Source: Sphingobacteriales bacterium
Lineage (GTDB): Bacteria; Bacteroidota; Bacteroidia; Chitinophagales; UBA2359
NCBI GenBank assembly: GCA_016711295.1
Contig: JADJTE010000001.1
Span: 310,001-374,000 of the forward strand
Direction: 5' to 3'
Length of the DNA stretch: 64,000 nt
This document shows positions 27,075-37,526 of the stretch, piece by piece. Below the pieces are notes generated by a model. The model was given only the letters and a program-made list of their open reading frames with translations, was not told where the DNA came from and made no database searches. The position numbers were made by a program, and so were the translations under genes. How positions within the stretch are numbered: the stretch's first letter is position 1; every line of letters begins with the position of its first letter.

Positions 27075-29024
27075 ATGCACAAACCCATATCGATGACGCA
27101 ATATTTATTCTACCACATGGAGCAATTATGCTTAGGCACCGTCCTTGTGCTGTTAGGTAGCTATGCCGCGCAAGGGCAAGGCTATTATACCAAACCTCAG
27201 CAGCAGCCCTATGCCGAGAGTGCAATTGGAATCCATTTTTTTGAAGGTTCTCTGAAGCAAGTAGAAGCCTATGCACAAGAGATAAATAAACCAATATTTA
27301 TCGATGTCTATGCCAAGCATTGCGGACCCTGCGAACGCATGGAAGATGTGTTTAGGCAAGTAGAAGTAGCGCGGATCTATAATGCCCAGTTTGTCAATTT
27401 TAAGATAGATGCCAACACAGAAGACGAGTATGAGAAACTAACACTCCTGAGCATTTCGTGCGAGCGATCTCCCACATTTGCCTACTTCGACCACAATCTA
27501 GCTCCCTTAGAAGTAATAGTAGGTGAGCAAACCCCTGAAGCAATGATATACTACGCCGAATGTATGGCGCGAGAGGATTTATGCGGAAAAGCACCTTGGT
27601 ATCAGCGGAAACTGAACGAAGAGCCAAGCACAGAATCCTCCTATGAATATAGTAAGCAAACACAAGCTATCGACTTAGAAGTACCTAAAATAGCATACGA
27701 ACAACCACCATATCAAACCGAGGACAGACAGCAGAATCTACCATATAGAACGCCAGAAACAGAAATGAACGCGGGCAGCAATTCGCAACAACTATATAAC
27801 AAAACTACTCCTATTATTGAACCGACATATATCGCAACTACACCAACAGATAAATATGGCAGTTCGCAACAGGAAGCCGACTACCAACCGATGAGTGATA
27901 CATACGAAAACAAACAATATCAAAATTCGCCGCCTCTGAATCCAAGCACGCCCAATTCGGGTGTTCGTACCTATACACCTAATAGCCCCCCTACGACATA
28001 TACACCAACACAGGCTAAACCCGTACCCAACGATAATTATAATCATACGACATTGCCAACAAGCAAATCATCTGCTAATAGTGCATATCCCACCCCCCCT
28101 GCCATTAGCAAACTCGATTTGCCTGCTGATAGCTATATACCCGCAGCACCAATAAAGAGCATCAAACCACCCATCGCCCGACAGATAGCCCCACCTGATA
28201 ATTGGGAGCAACTGAAAGCGCAAATGTTGCCTTTTAGCGCATTGTCGAGCCAGCGTTTCAAGAAGCAACGCTTAGCCGAGTTACAGATGGACTATGACAA
28301 TGGTCAGCTATCAGTAGATGGGCTTAAAGAATACGCCTATTTGCTCAAAGCACTACGAAAGCCCTATGACGAGGCAGTGAATAGAACATTTTGGCAAGCC
28401 AAGGAAGAAGGATATACCGATTTGTTTGAGTTTGCCTATGATTTTTTGCTCAATGCCGAAACAGATGCTATTGCCTATATCATCTATCATCTCGATAGCT
28501 ATAAAAAATATAAGGGCAAAGCACTGAACGAACGTCTGGAAATGGCTATCCGCGAAAGCATATCGCAAGCTGCCGAAAGCCGAAATGCTGTACTATTCAA
28601 CAACACAATAGGGTTGGTAAAATCAGCCAAGTTAAACGACGAAGATCGGCTTATTTTTGACCTTCAACGACTTTATTACTCAGGCACCAATGACTGGAAC
28701 AACTATACCCGCGTTGTAGAACGCTATATGACCCGCCTCAAAGTAACCGACCCTTTCTTGCTCAACGAAGTAGCTTGGATGTACCACCAATACGTAACCG
28801 ATGCCAATAAGTTGAAAGATGCCTTAGCTTGGGCTAGGTTGTCGGTACAAACCATCAGCGATTATGAAAATAACTATACCTTGTCGGCAGTACTGTATAA
28901 GTTAGGCAACTTTGAAGAAGCCCGCGCTATTGCCCAACAAGCTATCAAAATTGCCGAAATTAACGACGGCGATTATGACCGCGCCGAGCGATTATTAGGC
29001 AAAATCAATGCTATATCCCGATAA
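27075..29024 (+). CDS. Secreted thioredoxin-fold protein with C-terminal TPR-like helices
   Basis: 649 codons. ATG at 27075; an in-frame ATG at 27117 would give a more usual signal peptide (VLVLLGSYAAQG). Residues about 55-175 form a thioredoxin-like domain with CGPC in KHCGPCERMEDVF and the cis-Pro strand ERSPTFAYFD, like DUF255/thioredoxin_7 proteins. Residues about 200-375 are a low-complexity Pro/Gln/Asn/Thr/Tyr linker. The C-terminal 270 residues are helical and end in TPR-like pairs (LAWARLSVQTISDY; LYKLGNFEEARAIAQQA). It probably works in the periplasm as a disulfide or redox protein with a protein-binding tail; the partner is unknown. It converges with DUF445, with a strong hairpin between them. 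Confidence 0.8.
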   Translation: MHKPISMTQYLFYHMEQLCLGTVLVLLGSYAAQGQGYYTKPQQQPYAESAIGIHFFEGSLKQVEAYAQEINKPIFIDVYAKHCGPCERMEDVFRQVEVARIYNAQFVNFKIDANTEDEYEKLTLLSISCERSPTFAYFDHNLAPLEVIVGEQTPEAMIYYAECMAREDLCGKAPWYQRKLNEEPSTESSYEYSKQTQAIDLEVPKIAYEQPPYQTEDRQQNLPYRTPETEMNAGSNSQQLYNKTTPIIEPTYIATTPTDKYGSSQQEADYQPMSDTYENKQYQNSPPLNPSTPNSGVRTYTPNSPPTTYTPTQAKPVPNDNYNHTTLPTSKSSANSAYPTPPAISKLDLPADSYIPAAPIKSIKPPIARQIAPPDNWEQLKAQMLPFSALSSQRFKKQRLAELQMDYDNGQLSVDGLKEYAYLLKALRKPYDEAVNRTFWQAKEEGYTDLFEFAYDFLLNAETDAIAYIIYHLDSYKKYKGKALNERLEMAIRESISQAAESRNAVLFNNTIGLVKSAKLNDEDRLIFDLQRLYYSGTNDWNNYTRVVERYMTRLKVTDPFLLNEVAWMYHQYVTDANKLKDALAWARLSVQTISDYENNYTLSAVLYKLGNFEEARAIAQQAIKIAEINDGDYDRAERLLGKINAISR

Positions 29025-29049
29025 GGCTTGATATAATACTGAGTACGCA

Positions 29050-29088
29050 ATCCGTTCCTATATGCGCGAAAGGTATGTAGGAACGGAT
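29050..29088. terminator. Hairpin between convergent genes, probable bidirectional terminator
   Basis: ATCCGTTCCTA (29050-29060) and TAGGAACGGAT (29078-29088) form a perfect 11-bp stem around a 17-base loop, between the stops of the thioredoxin/TPR gene and the DUF445 gene. There is no clear T tract. Confidence 0.6.
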
Positions 29089-29126
29089 ATTAGTTTGGAT
29101 AGATAGTATTCGGTCTATTGGGGCAT

Positions 29127-30410
29127 TTACCCTATCAATTCAAAGATGATATAGATAAGCAAACCCACCGTACCGCCAACTAAGGTGCCGTTGATGCGGA
29201 TAAATTGGAGGTCTTTGCCCACTTCGGTTTCGATGATGCCGCCTACTTGGTCTTTGTCCCATCCGCCTACTACATTGCTAATGTGCTCGGCAATCCATGT
29301 GCGGTTATTTTGCACTATTTCGAGCAATTCGCGTTTGAGCCATACATCTATTTGTTGTTGCAAATCGGGGTTGGTGGCTACTTTTTCGCCTAAGCTCGTA
29401 ATGGCATTGTGTATTTGATGCCTAATTTTGGAATGTTCCGATTGTAGGTTTTTAATCACCTCGTTTTTGGTACGTGTCCAAATATTATCGGTATAGTGGG
29501 TTAGCGTTTCGCTTTGCAATACGCTATTTTGCAATTCTTCTATTTTGGCTTTGTAATCGTCGGAGTGGCGGAGGTTGTGTATCAGTTCGGCGGTCATTTG
29601 GTTATATTCGCCGCGTAGTCGGTGTTGTGGGTCAGCGGCAATTTCGCCTAAAAAGTTGTCGGTAGCATCGATGATTCGGTCGGCGATGGGTGTGACCTCT
29701 ATGCTTTTCAGGAAGCGGTCGGTAATAGACAGAAATCGGTTCGGTTCGGTCATTTTTTGCTTGATCCACTCGCGGTTATCGGGTTTTTGCAGGTATTCGC
29801 GTAGCATAGCTATGCCTTTATCGAGCATAATTTCGTGGTGTCCTTGTTGGACGAAATATTGCAGTGCATCGGACGCAATATCGCCCATATCGACTTCGCG
29901 CACCAATCGCGTCACCTTATTTTTGAGTTGGGCATTGATTTGTTCGTCGTCTAATCCGTTGAGTGCTTCGGGTATGAGGCGCACCACTTCTTGTACTACG
30001 AGCAGGCTATTTTCGGGGTCGCGCAACCAATTGGCAACCCCGATGCTCACTTGCAGATTGTCTATTTTTTCGCGTATGACCCTATCGGCTAAAAAATTGC
30101 CTGTCACGAATTGCCCCAGATTGCTGCCTATGCGTTGTTGGTTGGTGGCAATAAGGTTGGTATGGGGTATGGGCAAGCCCAATGGGTGGCGAAATAAGGC
30201 GGTAACAGCAAACCAGTCGGCTAAGGCACCCACCATAGCGGCTTCGGCAAAGGCGCGTATAGCACCCGCCCAATGGTATTGTGGTTCGACGAGGCGTGCT
30301 ATAATAAATATAAGGGTCATCAGCAGCAGCAAACCCGTAGCTACCTGCTTCATTCGGCGCAATTCGGTCTGCTTGGCTATCCGTGCTTCTTCGGACGAAG
30401 GCGATTCCAT
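29127..30410 (-). CDS. DUF445 (YjiN-like) membrane protein
   Basis: 427 codons from ATG at 30410. There is an N-terminal membrane segment (GLLLLMTLIFIIARL) and the family's ALADWFAVTALFRHPLGLPI motif at about residues 64-83, followed by long amphipathic helices and a C-terminal membrane segment (GTVGLLIYIIFELIG). This is the standard DUF445/YjiN layout, of unknown biochemical role and usually in the inner membrane. It is followed on the same strand, after a 51-base gap, by the retropepsin-like gene. Confidence 0.88.
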   Translation of the reverse strand: MESPSSEEARIAKQTELRRMKQVATGLLLLMTLIFIIARLVEPQYHWAGAIRAFAEAAMVGALADWFAVTALFRHPLGLPIPHTNLIATNQQRIGSNLGQFVTGNFLADRVIREKIDNLQVSIGVANWLRDPENSLLVVQEVVRLIPEALNGLDDEQINAQLKNKVTRLVREVDMGDIASDALQYFVQQGHHEIMLDKGIAMLREYLQKPDNREWIKQKMTEPNRFLSITDRFLKSIEVTPIADRIIDATDNFLGEIAADPQHRLRGEYNQMTAELIHNLRHSDDYKAKIEELQNSVLQSETLTHYTDNIWTRTKNEVIKNLQSEHSKIRHQIHNAITSLGEKVATNPDLQQQIDVWLKRELLEIVQNNRTWIAEHISNVVGGWDKDQVGGIIETEVGKDLQFIRINGTLVGGTVGLLIYIIFELIG

Positions 30411-30461
30411 AGGCGATTAAAAGGGCGTAAATAAAAATAAAATGGGTGTTCGGCGGGTGGC

Positions 30462-31856
30462 TTATTTTTTTAGCAATAACTGTTCTTTCGATTTGTCGAA
30501 TTTCCACTCGCTAAATTTGTCTAAAAACGATTGTCCGAGCAGCAAACTCGCATCTTTGCTATCCATAATAGCCGCCTTGACGTTTTGGACGGTAAAACTA
30601 CCGATTTGGACACTTTCCAATACAATTAATGGGCAAGTTACTTGGCTACCGTCGGCAATTTTGTAGGTTTCGGTTTGCTTAGTATAGTGTTTTTTGCTAA
30701 TAATACCTTCGCGCAGCAATTCGCGCTCCAAAACTGACGAAATGATCATATCTGATGCGCCCGTATCGAGCAGAAAGTATTTTTCGATACCGCCAATGCT
30801 TATTTTGACGCGCGTTGTGCCGTTGTATGATATAGTAGGTATAGCCTGTTCGGTCGGGCTGCCCAGCACATCGCTGCCCGATTTTGAAGGCGCATCTTGC
30901 GTGGCTGTTGGTGCATTGTTGGCGGCGGAAAGGTTTATTTCTCTAATACACTGCCCAATCATCTCGACGGCAAGCGGCGAGTTGAGGTCTAAGTTCTCCA
31001 AATCGCCAAAGGTTGCAGAAGATTTGAGGAGTTTTTCTAAGGAACATTCACAATATTTCAGTGCCAATTTGCTATCTATGGATATGCCAGGTGCTGCCAT
31101 AGCTTCCTCTTGGCATCGTTGGAGAAATAATTGTCGATGCGGGCCTTGCTCCAACAAAGAGCTTAAATCGGAAAATTTAGTATCGGCACTCAGGTTTTCG
31201 TTGGCACATTCTTCGGCTTTTTTTAGCACATCGGGTGGCAGATTTTTATGGTCGCCCGCCAAACCAATTTGGCTTATTTCATCAAAGGTCATACTACCTA
31301 TCATCATTTCTGCGAGGCAAGTACACACTTTTTCGGGTTCTTTGTACAGTTTGGTCTGTTCTGCCCGAAGCGAGGAGGCACATTCTTTTACTACCTCGTC
31401 ACGCGGGAGGGCTAATCCGTCTTTTGTATAGATGTATTGAGGGTCGAGGGCAGCATTTGGATCCGCCTTTGACGGGGTGTTTGTCTCATTAGATAGCATA
31501 ACATTCAAAACGCAGAGCTCCATTTCTTGTTTTAGCTCGGGATCCATGCTATCGAGGTCAAACCCGCCGCCTGAATCCATCGCTATAAATTCGACAGCCG
31601 TGAATTGGTCAAACATAATTTCGAGCATACAGCCACAAATTTTTTGGGCGGTTGGGTTGTCTATCGATTCATTTTCCATGCTTTTGGCGCACTCATCAAT
31701 CAACCGGACGCGCGTGTCTACTTTCATGCCATCTTTGGTATAAAAATAGGCGGGGTCGGGGTCAGGTGTATCTTGAGCGGCAAGAGGTGCGCATATCCAA
31801 GCAAAAAGTATGGCTATTAAGCAAACACGGCGGCATAGTAATAGGTTCGGCATCAT
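30462..31856 (-). CDS. Retropepsin-like aspartic protease with N-terminal Cys-motif repeats
   Basis: 464 residues if started at the ATG at 31856, which gives a clean signal peptide (LIAILFAWICAPLAAQ). The frame is open up to 32030, but that part lies in a mobile-element copy. Residues about 25-320 contain three related segments with a Cys...CxC...Cys pattern (ECAKS...KICGCMLE...LCV; ECASS...KVCTCLAE...ECA; RCQEE...KYCECSLE...QCI). The C-terminal domain is a retroviral-type aspartyl protease with YFLLDTGASDMIIS and a late LLLGQSFLDKF strand. It is probably exported; the repeats may bind a ligand or form disulfides. A TATCTTTG box lies at 31926-31933. Confidence 0.85.
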   Translation of the reverse strand: MMPNLLLCRRVCLIAILFAWICAPLAAQDTPDPDPAYFYTKDGMKVDTRVRLIDECAKSMENESIDNPTAQKICGCMLEIMFDQFTAVEFIAMDSGGGFDLDSMDPELKQEMELCVLNVMLSNETNTPSKADPNAALDPQYIYTKDGLALPRDEVVKECASSLRAEQTKLYKEPEKVCTCLAEMMIGSMTFDEISQIGLAGDHKNLPPDVLKKAEECANENLSADTKFSDLSSLLEQGPHRQLFLQRCQEEAMAAPGISIDSKLALKYCECSLEKLLKSSATFGDLENLDLNSPLAVEMIGQCIREINLSAANNAPTATQDAPSKSGSDVLGSPTEQAIPTISYNGTTRVKISIGGIEKYFLLDTGASDMIISSVLERELLREGIISKKHYTKQTETYKIADGSQVTCPLIVLESVQIGSFTVQNVKAAIMDSKDASLLLGQSFLDKFSEWKFDKSKEQLLLKK

Positions 31857-31925
31857 AAAAAGTAAAATTGGTATGAGGTGATGAATATAGCAGTCGGTAC
31901 AAGCGCGTACACAACCCCGAACGTG

Positions 31926-31933
31926 CAAAGATA
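31926..31933 (-). promoter_or_regulatory. Bacteroidota-type -7 box upstream of the retropepsin-like gene
   Basis: Minus-strand TATCTTTG (TAnnTTTG) about 70 bases before the ATG at 31856. It supports that start over the longer open frame. Confidence 0.5.
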
Positions 31934-31982
31934 ACCCATTTATTCCGATGTTATGCAATGGCATTAGTGTTGGGCTAAAACA

Positions 31983-32097
31983 TAAATCTAGGTGTAGGGT
32001 ATAGGGTTTTGGGTATGGGGTAATGAGCAATACTTATCTAATAATGTCTGATGTCGCTGCATATTCGATTAGTTCCCCGACAAGGCTAAGTAGTTAC
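31983..32097. mobile_element. Short GTAACTATTTAG mini-element, copy 3 (left end degraded)
   Basis: The internal sequence and the right end (CTAAGTAGTTAC, ending at 32097) match the other copies. The left end is mutated (AAATCTAGGTGTAGGG), so the exact border and any target duplication cannot be read. Confidence 0.7.
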
Positions 32098-32346
32098 AAT
32101 TAGGTATTGCAAGGGCTATTTTGTGGCAGCCATAAACTCTCTGCTCATAGAGATGAGACACGCCAATATCTATCTACAAAATAAGGGTGGGCAAAAGTTT
32201 GAAAATACCGAAAAATTGCCGCAAATTTACGCCAAAAATCGCGCTATGCTACCCACTGCTCAAATAGTAACCGCTTTGTCTCGGTTGACGACGCGAGGCA
32301 ATCGGGCTATGAGCCATCTTAACCGTTTTACTTTCAGCACCCAACC

Positions 32347-35300
32347 ATGCAACCTATATTAGCTATTATTCTCAGCATTGCCGGTATTTTCGCGCTCTTG
32401 GTAGCGGGCAATCGGCGCAACGGCGAGCGGTACCAGCAATGGTGGTCGCCGCCTGCCGCTGTTTTGCTCTTATTGTACGTATTGTATGAATACCACAGCA
32501 GCCGCCCCGAAATTTTGGATTCGCTGCGTCAGGTAGGCTATTTAGATTATGCCGAGTTGGTGGTTAGTTTGTTGGCAATTATCTTGTTTGCCTTAGCCAA
32601 GATGGGCATCAATGCCGCCAGCGGGCGTTTTGGCGCACCACCCGCCGATAATGTCGTGCAGTCGGTGCCGCGTTTTTCGATAGCCTATAAATTGGACAAA
32701 GAGAAAAAGGTGACTCTGCGCAAAGAGTGGATTTTTGTGCGCTTATATTTAGATTATTTTATATGGTTTGCTCTGGGCGTATTTTTACTTACGTTGATGT
32801 GGGCTATATTACGCGCTACTACTGCCGATTTGCCCCCGCTGCCCTCGATGAGTGCTTTGTCGCTGCTCATCGTTCTCGAAACGTATTGGTATCTATACCA
32901 CCCACGCTTAGAACAGCCCGATGCAAACCCCGCTGCCGCCGTAGCCCCTGCGCAAACCCCTACCGACTATTATAATCTTTGGGAAGAGTATCAGCGTGTA
33001 TGGTTTGATAAGTTATTGTTGGCTTGGCACTACAAAAGCCCCGCGCCCGAATTGATAGCTCCCGCCAACGTTCAGATTACGGAAGCCCGCAATTTGCTGA
33101 ACGCAGGCTACCAATTGTCGGTCAATGATTATCATATCATCGAACGCCTATCAGCCTACGACGATTTGTTGATAGACGACGGCATGAGCGACAATGTAGC
33201 CCCGATTTTGTTCAGCGTATTGCTGCGCCGATTGATGGACGGCGAAAATATTTTGGTACTCACCGCCAAACGCTGCTACAACAACTCTGCCTATCATCAG
33301 CGCGTAGTGCGGTGGATAGATGACTGCTTTTATCGCCTTACTGCCAACCGCGATTTTTGGCGCGTGCAATTGTTTAGCAAAACCGAAGATGTGCAGCCCC
33401 TGTCGCGCATCATCGTCACATCGGCAGATGATATTTTGGAAAAAAATATCACGGCGCACCAATGGTTCAGCAGCCTACGCACGGTATTGTTCCTCAACGG
33501 CGATGAGATATTTACCGAATCGCTGGCTGCCAATAATATTTTATTAGAAACGCTGCGCGACCGATACCCGAACATACAATCGGTCGTATTGTCGGACTAC
33601 CGCGAGGCATTGCAATCGTCGGTAGCACGCAACCTAAGCGTCAAGAGCGATTTGAAAGAAGTAAGGCTGCGTCCTGCCCCGCCCCTCAAATCATTTGTAC
33701 TTATCTGGAAATTGGAAGGCGACACGCTGTTTCAACACAAAGTATTGGCGGGTCATATCGAAAAACATTTGGGAGCAGAAGCTGTATTAGCCCTATTAGC
33801 CCGACGCGAGCGACTGACACCGCTGCGTATGGCAGGGCAAGAACAATTGCCGTACTACGAGTATTTAGAAGAATTGGACAATAACCAAACCGCCTTGCTG
33901 ACCGAACCCGTAGCAGCGCGTACCCTAAAAGACAAAGGCGTAAACGAAGTGCAATGTGACGAAGCCGCTTTTCTGATGCCTATTGCTAACGAATATGTAT
34001 TGTTTGCCCGCGACAACGACCATAACCTACCCATAGCCCACCGCCGTTGGGAGGCATACAGCCGCCAAAACGTCATGGTGCATCTGGTATGCCCACCCTA
34101 TTTGCTGCGCGATTATTTTATCGATAACCTCGAATATTTTTCACGCACGCCACTATATGCCCTATCATCAAAAATGATGATTAGCCGCTTGAAACGGCAC
34201 GCTCTTTATTAGAACGCTTGGTCAATTCGGAATTGCCCGAAAGCATTATACTGAACCAATTGCATTGGATTAATCCCAAAGCCGTATTCGTCAAACAAGA
34301 ATTGAGCGATTTGTTCCGTTTAGCATTCGGTATCGACATCATCGCTTCAAATTACCTGAGTATCAAAACGGTATATGAGTTCGACAAAGCAGAAGACTCG
34401 TACCAGCGCATTACAAAATATAGTCTGCTGCCGCGCATCAAAGACGATGTTAGTTTGTCGTTCCTGCGCAATGTAGATGTGATAGATAATGCCCGCAATG
34501 TCCTGAAAGTAATTGCCGCCGACTTATTGTTTCAGAATTACCTGCCAGGACAAATACACGCCTTCAACGGCAAATCGTATAGCGTGATGGGCTATGATAG
34601 ACTGAACCGCAAATTGTCGGTCAATCATCGGTCGCCCGAACCTATTATCGCTTACCGCCCCGACCTATCCCTGACACTGCTGCGCGTAGATGAACCCCTA
34701 ACCGAAAGCCACCGCAAAATTATAGCCGACGAGTTGAGCCTCGAACTGTGCGAAGGGGCTTTTGAAGTAGCTACGCACGGCTATTTTTCGTTCCAATCAG
34801 ATTTTAGCCTCGCCAAGAATACGTATACCTATACCACCGTAGGCGAAAGCGAAGTGCCCGTGCGCGAATACCAATTGGGCAGAATGCTAACCGTTACTAT
34901 CAACGTCAATAATGATACGCTGGATATAGCCAAAACAACAGCTACTTTGAGCGTATTGATGCACGAAATTTTTTATACCTTATTTCCCGAAACCCACCAA
35001 TACCTCATCGTCGGGTCGCCGATAAACGACACGGTCATTAAGGGCATGTATGCCAAATTATATCCCAACGTGCGCGTCAAAAATGCCGTACCCAACCTCA
35101 CCGAGCGCGTCATACAATTGTGTATACTCGAAGATGCGTTTCAGGATTTGGGCTTAGTGCAAAGTTTGTTCGACAAATGGGATTACCTCCTTCGCATCGC
35201 CGACGACTATCTCGCTTGGCTGCAAACGGGCACCGAAAGCAATACCACCACGCCATTCGCCACGCCTACCAACGAAGAGCAAATTTTCCGCCGCGTTAAG

Positions 35301-35444
35301 TTCGACAAATCGCGATTTTTGAGCTATGGCACTCCCGAAACCCCACCCGATTTCTTAGACCTCGCAGGTGCATCTGCCCTGCTGCGCCAATTGTTGGGCA
35401 ACAACTTTTTGAGTAGCGAACGCAAAGGATTTTATCGGGCATAA
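32347..35444 (+). CDS. Membrane-anchored protein resembling a degenerate SF2 helicase (one frameshift)
   Basis: Two adjacent frames, 32347-34212 and 34218-35444. The second starts only with TTG, and both join to ERLVNSELPES if one base is added near 34190. The total of 3,098 bases is one short of 3n, so I read one protein of about 1,030 residues. There are about five membrane segments in the first 190 residues. The following region has the strand order of an SF2 helicase: ENILVLTAKRCY (like motif Ia), IIVTSADDIL (like Ib), VLFLNGDEIF (where DExH should be) and SVVLSDYREAL (where SAT should be). There is no Walker A lysine and no DExH. The C-terminal part (LSVLMHEIFYTLFPE...GSPINDTVIKGMY) is loosely reminiscent of DUF1998-type helicase tails. 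It starts a three-gene plus-strand set with a methyltransferase and a kinase. Helicase ancestry is my inference. Confidence 0.6.
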
Positions 35445-35548
35445 CTGCTATTAATTTTATATAAATATTGATGCTACTACCTGCCCATAGATATTCAAAA
35501 TAGGATAGGTATTTTTTTATCACCACTCAACCACGTATATTAGTTATT

Positions 35549-36295
35549 ATGCCTTGGTGGCAAGATTATTTTCGCGAGGCTTGGGAGCCGATGCAACATT
35601 TGGTCAAAACGCCCGATACTACTACCATAGAAGCCGATTTTATCGAGGCGTTGCTGTATGAGTATGGCTACCGCCGAGTGTTGGACGTGCCCTGCGGGTC
35701 GGGGCGCATAGCAATTGAGTTGGCTAAACGAGGTTTCAATACAGTAGGCATAGAGTATAACCCCGATGCCGTTGCTGCCGCCCAACGCAGTGCCCAACGC
35801 CATCGACAACAAAAGCGCACCCATTTTGAAGTAGGCGATATGCGCCAGTTGTCGTTTAGTGCCGAGTTCGATGCCGCTTTATGCGTGTTCAATAGTTTTG
35901 GCTATTTTGACGATACCGACAACGAGCGGTTTGTGGCGGGTGTCAGCCAATCGCTGCGCCCCGAAGGTATGCTGCTATTAGATTGTCACATATTAGAAAC
36001 CCTGCTGCCTGCTTGGTCGCCGCATACCGTATGGCGGTTTGAGCAATGGCTGATTGTAGAAGAACGAACTTGGGATTTGCAGCAATCGCGCATGAACGGG
36101 CAATGGACATTTGTAGCTCCCGACGGCAAACAACAACACTACAAAAGTAGTGTGCGCGTATATGGCTTTGCCGAATTAAAACAACTTTTGCATAGGCATA
36201 ACCTACACATCACCGATATTTACAACGGCTATACGGGCGACAGCTATACAATGGGCGACGACAGTATGGTTTTGTTGGCACATAAAAAAGCCTAA
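35549..36295 (+). CDS. Class I SAM-dependent methyltransferase
   Basis: 248 codons from ATG at 35549. Clear Rossmann motifs: motif I DVPCGSGRIAIELAKRG (about residue 50), the acidic end of strand 2 in TVGIEYNPDAV, GDMRQLSF, and ALCVFNSFGYF at the motif-IV position. The central-to-C-terminal beta insertion (WTFVAPDGKQQHY) is typical of Methyltransf_25-like enzymes with an added domain. It lies 104 bases after the helicase-like gene and 15 bases before the kinase gene, so the three are probably cotranscribed. The substrate is unknown. Confidence 0.88.
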   Translation: MPWWQDYFREAWEPMQHLVKTPDTTTIEADFIEALLYEYGYRRVLDVPCGSGRIAIELAKRGFNTVGIEYNPDAVAAAQRSAQRHRQQKRTHFEVGDMRQLSFSAEFDAALCVFNSFGYFDDTDNERFVAGVSQSLRPEGMLLLDCHILETLLPAWSPHTVWRFEQWLIVEERTWDLQQSRMNGQWTFVAPDGKQQHYKSSVRVYGFAELKQLLHRHNLHITDIYNGYTGDSYTMGDDSMVLLAHKKA

Positions 36296-36310
36296 ACCGC
36301 TCTACGCAAT

Positions 36311-37434
36311 ATGACTACCGATGAATTTCGCCGCCGCTATGTCTATGATGTCCGAACCGACCTGCTCGGTGAGGGTGGTTTTGCACGAGTGTATAAAGCT
36401 ACCGATACCGTTATGCACCGAAGCGTAGCCCTCAAATTTTATCACGGCGATACGGACGTCAAATACGGGCTGCTGCAAGAAATACGCAAGGTAAAGCGCC
36501 TAAAACACCCCAATATCGTGCGTTTTTATGATGTCGTATTACTCGAATCGCCTTCGGTATATGACCCCCAAGCCAAAATACAAGTGGGCGTTGCCGAATT
36601 TGTGAACGGCGGAGACCTGAACGATTTTGTCAAAACTTTTCCCGACGAAAATCAATTGAACAAAGTAGTGCGCGACATCTTAGCAGGATTAGATTATTTG
36701 CACCAAAACGGCGTAATACACCGCGATATTAAACCCCAAAATATATTGCTCGAACGCCACAATAATCAACAATTTACGGCAAAATTACCGATTTTGGATT
36801 AGCAAAAAGTTTAGAAAGCAGTTCACTATCGTCCAAACTAATGGGCACGATGGAATATATGTCGCCCGAACAATTCGACACCAATAAATTTGGCATAGAT
36901 GGTAAAATAGGCGTTGGCGTAGATATTTGGTCCTTGGGCGTTATCCTACACGAGCTATTCACAGGCGAACTACCCTTTGGCAACCGCCACGAAGGAGCTA
37001 CGCACGAGCAATTATTGTTCAAGATTTTGCAAAAAGATATACGCTCCGACTTAGAAGACGTGCCCGAACCCTTTCGCACCCTCATCAGCCGATGTCTAGT
37101 GCGCAAAGCCGCCCAACGCGCCCGCAGTGCGCGAGAACTCATCGATTATTTAGACGGCAAACGCCCACTAAGCCCTGAACTATTATCCGAAGAGCTATCT
37201 ACTACCACAAGTAATGTGCTGACAAGTGCCGAGAAAAAAAGGCATTTACTCCGAAGTCTTTGCCTAACACCCCTATACCTCGTATGGGCAGCCTACCAAT
37301 GCCAAAATTCTACCCCGCCCCAACCTGACAAAGCCGATGCCCTCACCGAGCTTATTTGGTGGGCTGTGCCTGCTTGGTTAAGTGTTTGCGTAGGGGTATT
37401 GCTATTGGTTATGCTCCTGCTTTGGCTGCTATGA
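36311..37434 (+). CDS. Membrane-anchored Ser/Thr protein kinase (one frameshift)
   Basis: Eukaryote-like protein kinase of about 374 residues: glycine loop GEGGFARVYKA, VAIK-type lysine in VALKFYHG, catalytic loop VIHRDIKPQNILL, DFG (in ITDFGLAK after correction), the APE-like segment MGTMEYMSPEQ and the D-x-WSLGV helix. The frame breaks at an A4 run near 36780; with five A it reads continuously, and the length (1,124 bases) is one short of 3n. A juxtamembrane region is followed by a single C-terminal helix (LSVCVGVLLLVMLLLWLL) with almost nothing behind it, so the kinase faces the cytoplasm. It follows the methyltransferase by 15 bases. Confidence 0.9.
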
Positions 37435-37526
37435 CCTCAGAATCTGCCACCAATAGTGGCTGATCTTGGGCAAATATAGTCGTAGTACCCAAAAGCATTT
37501 CCCACATCTAATATCGAGATTTGACC

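Noticed and set aside
29575..30420. 281-codon plus-strand frame opposite DUF445
   Set aside because: Antisense shadow of a well-supported gene, with Ser/Arg-rich composition typical of such frames.
30694..31431. 245-codon plus-strand frame opposite the retropepsin gene
   Set aside because: Antisense shadow without recognisable domains.
31857..32030. N-terminal extension of the retropepsin frame, 58 residues before the signal peptide
   Set aside because: The start codon and first residues come from a mini-element copy; the same residues occur in a frame at 6250-6462. The signal peptide and promoter-like box support the start at 31856.
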